Source: Patescibacteria group bacterium (lineage in GTDB: Bacteria > Patescibacteriota > Minisyncoccia > Phycocordibacterales > Phycocordibacteraceae). From it: 16,633 bases of DNA. The notes under the pieces are model-generated. The model worked only from the letters and a program-made list of their open reading frames with translations, searched no databases and was not told where the DNA came from. A program made the translations under genes and the position numbers. The stretch lies in NCBI GenBank assembly GCA_019246385.1, contig JAFAQP010000048.1, positions 1 through 16,633 of the forward strand, read 5' to 3'. This document shows, one piece after another, positions 7,589 to 13,297 of this stretch (its first letter is position 1; each line of letters starts with the position of its first letter).

Positions 7589-8617
7589 ATGCAAACTGTT
7601 TTTGTGGGCTTATCGGGCGGCGTTGACTCCGCAGTTTCGGCATATTTGCTGAAAAAACAAGGATACGAGGTAATCGGCGCATTCATTAAAGGATGGGAGC
7701 CGCATTTTTTGTCCTGTACCGGCACGGAAGATCGTTTGTCCGCCATGCAGGTTGCCGCGCATCTCAATATACCGTTCATCGCGTATGACCTGGAAGAAGA
7801 ATACAAGAGCCGCATAGTTGATTACTTTGTAAATGAATACAAAAAAGGAAGAACGCCGAATCCGGACGTCATGTGTAACCGTATAATCAAATTCGGCGAA
7901 TTCTGGCGGCGAACACAGGCAGACGGAGCGGATGCCATAGCGACCGGGCACTACGCGGAAAATATGCGGACAGATTCCGCCTTCGACCTGCTTGTGTCGA
8001 AAGATACAGAAAAGGACCAGACCTACTTCCTATGGACGCTAACGCAGGAGGATCTTTCTCATACTTTATTCCCGATCGGCTCCATGACCAAATCCGAAGT
8101 TCGCAAACTGGCCGAAAAGATTGGTTTGCCGAATGCGAAAAGGAAAGACTCCCAGGGTCTGTGTTTTCTGGGCCATGTCGATATGGCGGAATTTCTGAAA
8201 CGATATATTCCTGCACAAAGCGGAATCGTACGGGATGAGTCGGGTACGGAAATAGGTAAACATTCGGGCGTGTGGTTCTACACCATAGGCCAGCGTCGTG
8301 GCTTTTCCGTTCCTTCGAGCGAACCCTACTACGTAGTAGGAAAGGATATCGAGAAAAACGAAATAATAGCGTCGAAAATCCCGTCCGGAGAACACCCGAA
8401 AAAAGAATATGCATTCGCAGAGACAAATTGGATAAGCGGAACGGCGCCGAAAGGCGGCCTGTTTGTCCGATATCGCTATCGCCAGCCGCTTTTACCGGCA
8501 TCTTTTGAGAACGACAAAATAGTGTTTGAAACGCCGCAGCTTATCGCTCCCGGTCAGTCGTTGGTTTTCTATGACGCAGACAAAAGAAGATGCGTGGGAG
8601 GAGCGGTGGCGCTCTGA
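7589..8617 (+). CDS. mnmA: tRNA-specific 2-thiouridylase MnmA
   Basis: MnmA puts sulfur on U34 of tRNA-Lys, -Glu and -Gln, using ATP to activate the base and a persulfide on cysteine. The protein has 342 residues from the chosen start, near the family's 350-380. The PP-loop is at the N-terminus (GLSGGVDSAVSA, residues 7-18). The two catalytic cysteines are C96 in NPDVMCNRIIKFG and C192 in DSQGLCFLG. ATGHYA (119-123) and KDQTYFLW (142-149) match the family's tRNA and ATP contacts, and a C-terminal beta-barrel region begins near VWFYTIGQRRGF. The start MQTVFVGLSGG is preferred because the motif then sits at the usual position and a -10 box lies 7 bases upstream. Sulfur-delivery genes are not in the window. 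Confidence 0.96.
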   Translation: MQTVFVGLSGGVDSAVSAYLLKKQGYEVIGAFIKGWEPHFLSCTGTEDRLSAMQVAAHLNIPFIAYDLEEEYKSRIVDYFVNEYKKGRTPNPDVMCNRIIKFGEFWRRTQADGADAIATGHYAENMRTDSAFDLLVSKDTEKDQTYFLWTLTQEDLSHTLFPIGSMTKSEVRKLAEKIGLPNAKRKDSQGLCFLGHVDMAEFLKRYIPAQSGIVRDESGTEIGKHSGVWFYTIGQRRGFSVPSSEPYYVVGKDIEKNEIIASKIPSGEHPKKEYAFAETNWISGTAPKGGLFVRYRYRQPLLPASFENDKIVFETPQLIAPGQSLVFYDADKRRCVGGAVAL

Positions 8618-8618
8618 A

Positions 8619-8627
8619 TGGTACTAT
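8619..8627 (+). promoter_or_regulatory. Extended -10 promoter of the ATP-cone nuclease gene
   Basis: TGg (8619-8621) and TACTAT (8622-8627) end 6 bases before the ATG at 8634. The whole element fits in the 16-base gap after the mnmA stop. It decides the start in favour of 8634 against longer in-frame starts at 8526 and 8571 that would overlap mnmA. Confidence 0.6.
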
Positions 8628-8633
8628 TCGCTT

Positions 8634-9458
8634 ATGCCGCTCATCATAAAAGGCGACGGGGAGCGCCAGGAATTCAAAATTGAGAAACTCGTCCGTTCTC
8701 TTGAGCACGCGGGTGCCGACGCAGATCTTTCAGAGCGAATCGCCGAAGAGATAAGGGAAGGCGTGATCGAGGGAATGACGACGACCGAAATATACAAAAA
8801 GGCGTTCCAGCTTCTCCATAAGCATGAGCATGTCGCTGCGGCGAGATACTCCATGCGCCGGGCGATACTCGATTTAGGTCCGACCGGGTTTCCTTTCGAG
8901 GACTATGTCAGCGAATTGTTCCGGGCTCAGGGGTACGAGACCGCCGCACGGGTAGTCGTACAAGGCCGCTGCATAGAGCATGAGGTTGACGTCGTTATGA
9001 AAAAAGACGGCCATACAGCGGGCGCGGAACTCAAATTCCATAACACACCAGGCCTGAAAACCGACGTGAAGATCGTTCTCTATGTGCGAGCCCGATACTG
9101 GGACATACAATGGGGGGCGGAGGATCGCAAGGAAAGGGGCATAGACGAGGGAATTCTCATTACCAATACGAAATTCACTACAAGCGCCGAGCGTTACGCT
9201 CAATGTTGCGGCATACGCCTCATCGGATGGAACTATCCGTACGGCGCCGGGCTCGCCGACATGATAAAGAATACGGGCGTATATCCCGTCACTGTTTTAA
9301 CAACGCTCTCGCGCGCAGAAAAAATACGTCTCATGGCGGAAGGAGTCGCTTTATGCCACGATATACTCCGTAAACCGGGAGCCGTGGAAATGTTAGGCCT
9401 GTCGAGCGGAAAACTGGAAAGCGTTCTTGCTGAAACGAAAGCGGTCTGCCTTACCTGA
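8634..9458 (+). CDS. ATP-cone domain fused to a PD-(D/E)XK restriction endonuclease-like domain
   Basis: The 274-residue protein has two domains. Residues 1-82 form an ATP-cone (MPLIIKGDGERQEFKIEKLVRSL at the start, then ITTEIY-like MTTTEIYKKAF and HVAAARYSMRRAIL), the nucleotide-sensing module best known from ribonucleotide reductases and NrdR. Residues about 87-190 look like an Mrr-type nuclease: FEDYVSELFRAQGY, then D119 in EHEVDVV, then E132-L-K134 in AELKFHN, a spacing that fits the PD-(D/E)XK active site. The tail holds TKFTTSAERYAQCCGIRLIGW and an unassigned helical region. The family is widespread, its function is not established to my knowledge, and nucleotide-gated cleavage or repair is inference. 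The gene starts a run with the RecB-like and MGMT-like genes, 3 bases before the next ATG. Confidence 0.85.
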   Translation: MPLIIKGDGERQEFKIEKLVRSLEHAGADADLSERIAEEIREGVIEGMTTTEIYKKAFQLLHKHEHVAAARYSMRRAILDLGPTGFPFEDYVSELFRAQGYETAARVVVQGRCIEHEVDVVMKKDGHTAGAELKFHNTPGLKTDVKIVLYVRARYWDIQWGAEDRKERGIDEGILITNTKFTTSAERYAQCCGIRLIGWNYPYGAGLADMIKNTGVYPVTVLTTLSRAEKIRLMAEGVALCHDILRKPGAVEMLGLSSGKLESVLAETKAVCLT

Positions 9459-9461
9459 AGT

Positions 9462-10295
9462 ATGTCGCAATATTATAAACCTGACCGGAAACAAGACTGG
9501 AATTACGGCGGCGCCAAATGGCGGCTTTCGCGCTCCAAGATAGACCTTTTTATCGAATGTCCGCTCTGCTTTTATATCGATAATAAGCTCGGTACGGCGC
9601 GTCCTCCAGGCTATCCTTTTAGCCTCAATGCCGCAGTAGACAAGCTCTTGAAAAAAGAGTTCGACATTCATCGCGCGAAGAACACTCGTCACCCCTTGTG
9701 TGAGGCGTACGGCATAGAGGCTGTCCCGTTCTCCCATCCGAAACTCGATACGTGGCGCGAGAACTTCAAAGGCGTCGAGTACAAGCACGCGCCCACGGGC
9801 TTTACGGTTTCGGGCGCGGTAGACGACGTATGGATCAATCCGAAAGGCGAGTTGCATGTCGTCGACTACAAGGCAACATCCAAAGACGGCGAAGTGACGC
9901 TTGATGCTGATTGGCAGGATGGATACAAGCGGCAGATGGAGGTGTATCAATGGCTTCTGCGCAAGAACGGCTTTACCGTCTCCGATACTGGATATTTCGT
10001 CTACGTGAACGGGCGCACCGATGCGGAAGCTTTCGACGGGAAACTCGAATTCGACGTCAAACTTATCCCATATACCGGTTCGGACAGCTGGATAGAAAAA
10101 ACGCTTCTCGATATCAAAGCCTGTCTCACTTCCGATGACATTCCCGTTTCGGGAGACGAGTGCGACTATTGTCCGTATCGCGACGCAGCGGGGAAGAAAT
10201 TGCAGTCCCTTGTCGTAAAAAAGGCCGTCGCACATACTAAAAGCACGGAGCCGGTTACTCCTCGAAAAAATCATGCACGATCACTTTTCGAATAA
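9462..10295 (+). CDS. RecB/Cas4-like PD-(D/E)XK nuclease with four cysteines
   Basis: This is a predicted DNA nuclease of 277 residues. The motifs run in RecB-family order: LSRSKIDLFIECPLCFY at the N-terminus, D121 in SGAVDDVW, D135-Y-K137 in LHVVDYKATS, then Q158 and Y162 in the QMEVY motif. Two cysteine pairs bracket the nuclease core, C33-x2-C36 and C234-x2-C237 (CDYCPYR). Cas4 and AddB use bracketing cysteines to hold an iron-sulfur cluster, so a metal cluster is likely here, although the pattern (two plus two) differs from the Cas4 one-plus-three. No helicase, cas1 or cas2 is nearby, so it is not called cas4. The gene follows the ATP-cone nuclease with a 3-base gap and lacks its own -10 box, which points to one transcript. 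The 3' end overlaps the next gene by 23 bases. Confidence 0.85.
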   Translation: MSQYYKPDRKQDWNYGGAKWRLSRSKIDLFIECPLCFYIDNKLGTARPPGYPFSLNAAVDKLLKKEFDIHRAKNTRHPLCEAYGIEAVPFSHPKLDTWRENFKGVEYKHAPTGFTVSGAVDDVWINPKGELHVVDYKATSKDGEVTLDADWQDGYKRQMEVYQWLLRKNGFTVSDTGYFVYVNGRTDAEAFDGKLEFDVKLIPYTGSDSWIEKTLLDIKACLTSDDIPVSGDECDYCPYRDAAGKKLQSLVVKKAVAHTKSTEPVTPRKNHARSLFE

Positions 10296-10545
10296 TTTCA
10301 AGACCCGCGTTATCGCGGTAGTAAAGAAAATCCCGAAAGGAAAGACCATGAGCTATAAGGAAGTTGCGGCGCGAGCCGGACATGCTGGCGCCGCCCGCGC
10401 CGTCGGGTCGATCATGGCGGCAAACTCCGACAGAAGCGTTCCGTGCCACCGGGTCATCCGCTCTGACGGAAAGATAGGCGGTTATAATGGCCTCCAGGGA
10501 ACTAAAGACAAGATGGCGCTTTTGAAAAAAGAGGACGCCATCTAA
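10273..10545 (+). CDS. MGMT-family (alkyltransferase) single-domain protein
   Basis: The 90-residue protein is only the DNA-binding/active-site domain of O6-alkylguanine DNA alkyltransferases. It shows MSYKEVAARAG, the arginine-finger region AARAVGSIMAAN (R42), the active-site segment PCHRVI with C58, then GGYNG and LLKKE. The alkyltransferase-like (ATL) proteins have the cysteine replaced, often by tryptophan; here the cysteine is kept, so direct repair by alkyl transfer remains possible. Full Ogt/Ada enzymes are about 160-180 residues, so the N-terminal ribonuclease-like domain is absent; many small proteins of this kind exist. The start lies inside the nuclease gene's 3' end (23-base overlap), with no Shine-Dalgarno or -10 box, which suggests translational coupling. 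It is convergent with ung. Confidence 0.93.
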   Translation: MHDHFSNNFKTRVIAVVKKIPKGKTMSYKEVAARAGHAGAARAVGSIMAANSDRSVPCHRVIRSDGKIGGYNGLQGTKDKMALLKKEDAI

Positions 10546-10578
10546 TCCAGCGAGAGAGTGCTGGACACGTATCAGCAC
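10546..10578. terminator. Two competing hairpins between convergent MGMT-like and ung genes
   Basis: TCCAGC (10546-10551) pairs with GCTGGA (10560-10565), and the overlapping GTGCTG (10558-10563) pairs with CAGCAC (10573-10578). Both cannot form together. The region spans the 26-base convergent gap and the end of ung. No T tract is present, so a bidirectional terminator is only a suggestion. Confidence 0.35.
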
Positions 10579-11243
10579 CAGTGTATTTTGCTCCGGTGAT
10601 GAGCTTGGAGATATTCGTTCGCTTTTCTGAAATGTCCATTTCCAAAAAAACCTTTTTGCGCCGAGAGAGGCGAGGGGTGCGCCGACTTGAGCACAAGATG
10701 TTTTGATCCGTCAATCAATGCTTCTTTCTTTCCCGCGAACGCTCCCCAGAGCATGAAAACCACGTGCTCGTATTTTTCCGATAGTGCAGATATGACGGCA
10801 TCAGTAAAAAGGTGCCATCCGTAGTCGGCGTGGGAATTCGCGAGTCCCGCCTGTACCGTAAGCGAAGCGTTCAGAAGAAGGACGCCCTGCGCGGCCCAGT
10901 GCGTCAGATCGGGATTGCGATCGCAGCGCGTGCCGAACTCCTGTTCTATTTCCTTAAAGATATTGAGAAGGGAAGGAGGCACTGGATTCTTTGGAAGTGT
11001 AGAGAATGCGAGGCCGTCAGCAACGCCGGGCGTGTGGTACGGATCTTGTCCCAGTATGACAACCTTCACTTCTTGAGGCTTCGTGAGGTCGAACGCCCGG
11101 AATACTTTCGCGGGATGGGGAAACACCGGACCTTTGAGGTATTCCTGCCGTACCCGCATTGAGAGCTCCTGAAAATAAGATTTTTCGAATTCTTCCTCAA
11201 GTAGTTTCTTCCATTCAAGCGCTATTTTTATTTTTTCAGGCAT
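10572..11243 (-). CDS. ung: Uracil-DNA glycosylase, family 1
   Basis: Ung removes uracil from DNA as the first step of base excision repair. The 223 residues match the usual 220-230. The family-1 motifs are intact: VVILGQDPYHTPGVADGLAFS with the water-activating D67, LLLNASLTV with N125, and the leucine-loop segment SAHPSPLSAQKGFFGNGHF with H189. The chosen start MPEKIKIALEW gives a normal N-terminus and lies 2 bases after the stop of the M13 peptidase gene; the longer in-frame ATG at 11438 would lie deep inside that gene. There is no -10 box at the expected distance and only a weak GGTAG upstream, so ung is most likely expressed from the peptidase promoter. It neighbours the nuclease and MGMT-like genes on the other strand. 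Confidence 0.96.
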   Translation of the reverse strand: MPEKIKIALEWKKLLEEEFEKSYFQELSMRVRQEYLKGPVFPHPAKVFRAFDLTKPQEVKVVILGQDPYHTPGVADGLAFSTLPKNPVPPSLLNIFKEIEQEFGTRCDRNPDLTHWAAQGVLLLNASLTVQAGLANSHADYGWHLFTDAVISALSEKYEHVVFMLWGAFAGKKEALIDGSKHLVLKSAHPSPLSAQKGFFGNGHFRKANEYLQAHHRSKIHWC

Positions 11244-11245
11244 AT

Positions 11246-13225
11246 CTACCAGATCTTCGCGCGACTCTTCGGGGGCCGATACAGCTTGTCTCCTCTTCTC
11301 ACACCGAACGCCTCGTAGAATTCCGGTAAATTGGAAAGCGGTCCGTTCACTCTGAATTCTGAAGGAGAGTGAGGATCGGTAAGAACGATCATTTTCAGAA
11401 ATTCGCTCCGCGTAAGCTCCCGTTCTCCCTGCGCACATCCGAGGAAGAAACGCTGCTCAGGAGTGAAACCTGCTTTATTGGCCCGCCCGTGCCTTGCGAG
11501 GTGAGCTTGGTAGGCGTCGAATGCTATCGAGATGCCGCCAAGATCGGCGATATTCTCCCCGAGAGTCAGCTTTCCATTCACGTGCATTCCGGGCGCTATT
11601 TCATATGCATCGAATTGTCTGGCGACGAGCGCGGCTTTCTTATCGAATCGTTTCCGATCTTTCAGCGTCCACCAGCTTTTTAGGTTGCCCATCCCATCGA
11701 ACTTCGAACCTTGATCGTCGAAGCTGTGTGTTATTTCGTGGCCGATGGTGTATCCGATCGCTCCATAATTGACGCCCATATCCGCCTCAGGGTCAAAAAA
11801 AGGCGGCTGCAATATGGCGGCGGGGAACACGATCTCGTTCATTCCCGGATTGAAGTATGCGTTGACCGTCTGGGGCGACATGAACCATTCGTTTCGATCG
11901 ACCGGTTTCTTGAGTTTCCTCATTTCTCTTCTGTGCTCCAGCTCCTGCGACCGCAGCATATTTCCGGCAAAATCGTCGCGGCGCACTACCAGTCCCGCAT
12001 ACGACTTGAACCGCGCCGGATAGCCAATTTTTCTCGTCATCATGATGAGCTTTTCGAAAGCTTTTTTCTTCGTTCCCGCGCTCATCCAATCCAGCTTTTT
12101 CAGCCGAACTTCGTACGCAGTAAAGAGATCGGATACCAGGCCGTCCATCATTTTTTTAGCCCGTTTGGTGAAGTGTTTTTCTACATAGAGCCTTCCCAAA
12201 GCTTCAGGCACCGTCCCATTGACTGCGCCGAGCGCGCGGCGCCATAAAGGTCGCATCTTCTTCACTCCGGTCAATACGGTCGCATAAAAATGAAAGTTTT
12301 CCCGAACGAATTTGCGAGAGAGGAGACCCGCCGTCTCATTGAAAAGGTGCCATTCCATGTAGGCGCGCAGTTCCGGAAGAGGGGTATCGGCAAGGAGGTC
12401 GTTCACTTCCCGCATGAATGTCGGCTGCATAAGGATGACGGCACGCTGGTTCCCCGCGCCGAACTTTCGGAAATAGCGCTTCAAACGCAGGAGCGGAAAT
12501 TCAGCTTCTAATTCCGCCATGCTTTTTTTGTGGTAGGTTTTGTCCGGATCGCGACGTTCGACTTTATTCATCGAAGCCCGTGCGAGCCTGGTCTCCACGG
12601 ACATCACGATTTTGCGCATGCGTTTCGCTCCGCTTCTTTGTAAGCCGAACAGCCTGCAAAGTTTTTCTATATGGAGCATATAGGCTTCTCGCACGCGTCT
12701 GGCTTCAGGGGTATTCTCGAGGTAATAATCCCGCTCTGGCATACCAAGGCCGCCCTGATATACATGGAGAATGTAGTTTTGGCTCTGCTTCGCGTCCTGA
12801 TCTACTGCGGTTCCGAAAAAGCATCCGATGCCCGTCTTGTGAAGCAGGGGTATCGCGGCTAGCAATTCTTCGATAGTAGAGATCGAAGCGATCAGCTTTT
12901 GTAACGGTTCGATCGGCTTTGTTCCCTTTTTTTCTCTCGCAGCAAGATCGGCAGCCGACCTGTAGATATCGGCGACCGTACGTTCTATGGTTCCCTTCGG
13001 ATGCTCTGCGGCGAGAAGGTCAGAAACGATAGTGCGAAGTTTCGAGTCGGTGTCGTAGCGGAGCATTATGAATGTTCCCCAGCGGGATTCGGCCGGAGGT
13101 ATTTTGTGATTCTTGAGCCACCTTCCGTTCGCATATCGGTAAAAATCATCCTGCGGACGGACACGTGGGTCTATCGTACGGACATCGAACCCCCATTTTT
13201 TTGTTGCCTTATCGCTCGTGCTCAT
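11246..13225 (-). CDS. M13 family zinc metallopeptidase (neprilysin/PepO type)
   Basis: This 659-residue endopeptidase has the zinc site HEITHSFDDQG (H496, E497, H500) and the third ligand in GENIADLGG (E557, with D561). The substrate-backbone loop NAYFNPGMNEIVFPAAILQPPFF (N455, A456, Y457) and the C-terminal FRVNGPLSNLPEF complete the M13 signature. The N-terminal domain opens with DDFYRYANGRWL, as in PepO. There is no signal peptide or membrane segment, so it probably works in the cytoplasm on peptides, as Lactococcus PepO does. Many M13 proteins end in CxxW; this one ends AKIW, without the cysteine. The start at 13225 is chosen over the in-frame ATG at 13354 because the DDFYRYANG block sits at the expected place and a -10 box lies 7 bases upstream; the longer start would also overlap alaS. 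It leads a two-gene operon with ung. Confidence 0.96.
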   Translation of the reverse strand: MSTSDKATKKWGFDVRTIDPRVRPQDDFYRYANGRWLKNHKIPPAESRWGTFIMLRYDTDSKLRTIVSDLLAAEHPKGTIERTVADIYRSAADLAAREKKGTKPIEPLQKLIASISTIEELLAAIPLLHKTGIGCFFGTAVDQDAKQSQNYILHVYQGGLGMPERDYYLENTPEARRVREAYMLHIEKLCRLFGLQRSGAKRMRKIVMSVETRLARASMNKVERRDPDKTYHKKSMAELEAEFPLLRLKRYFRKFGAGNQRAVILMQPTFMREVNDLLADTPLPELRAYMEWHLFNETAGLLSRKFVRENFHFYATVLTGVKKMRPLWRRALGAVNGTVPEALGRLYVEKHFTKRAKKMMDGLVSDLFTAYEVRLKKLDWMSAGTKKKAFEKLIMMTRKIGYPARFKSYAGLVVRRDDFAGNMLRSQELEHRREMRKLKKPVDRNEWFMSPQTVNAYFNPGMNEIVFPAAILQPPFFDPEADMGVNYGAIGYTIGHEITHSFDDQGSKFDGMGNLKSWWTLKDRKRFDKKAALVARQFDAYEIAPGMHVNGKLTLGENIADLGGISIAFDAYQAHLARHGRANKAGFTPEQRFFLGCAQGERELTRSEFLKMIVLTDPHSPSEFRVNGPLSNLPEFYEAFGVRRGDKLYRPPKSRAKIW

Positions 13226-13232
13226 TGTGTGG

Positions 13233-13238
13233 ATGATA
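13233..13238 (-). promoter_or_regulatory. -10 promoter element of the M13 peptidase gene
   Basis: Read on the minus strand, TATCAT ends 7 bases before the ATG at 13225. It shares a 72-base divergent gap with the alaS promoter. No -35 is seen at a normal distance. Confidence 0.5.
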
Positions 13239-13244
13239 CCGCAA

Positions 13245-13258
13245 ACCGCTCCAGCGGT
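13245..13258. repeat. Small inverted repeat in the divergent M13/alaS gap
   Basis: ACCGCT and AGCGGT flank CC (6-bp arms, 2-base centre). It lies just upstream of the M13 -10 box and between the two divergent promoters, where a shared operator would be placed. Arms this short are also expected by chance. Confidence 0.35.
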
Positions 13259-13280
13259 GTATTCAACCCGCGAGTGCCGA

Positions 13281-13291
13281 TATAGTAAGAT
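13281..13291 (+). promoter_or_regulatory. -10 promoter element(s) of alaS
   Basis: Two overlapping candidates: TATAGT (13281-13286), 11 bases before the ATG at 13298, and TAAGAT (13286-13291), 6 bases before it. The second fits the spacing seen elsewhere in the window; the first has the better hexamer and would give a leader of about 5 bases. Confidence 0.5.
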
Positions 13292-13297
13292 GCCGGA

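Noticed and set aside
7887..8501. Open frame of 204 codons on the minus strand opposite mnmA
   Set aside because: It lies inside a certain gene with catalytic residues and has no family features or promoter box.
9393..10274. Long open frame of 293 codons on the minus strand opposite the RecB-like nuclease gene
   Set aside because: The plus-strand frame has clear nuclease motifs, while the antisense product shows no recognisable motif; long antisense frames follow from codon bias.
9462..10295. CRISPR adaptation nuclease Cas4
   Set aside because: Motifs are similar, but there is no cas1, cas2 or repeat array in the window, and the cysteine pattern is two-plus-two, not one-plus-three.
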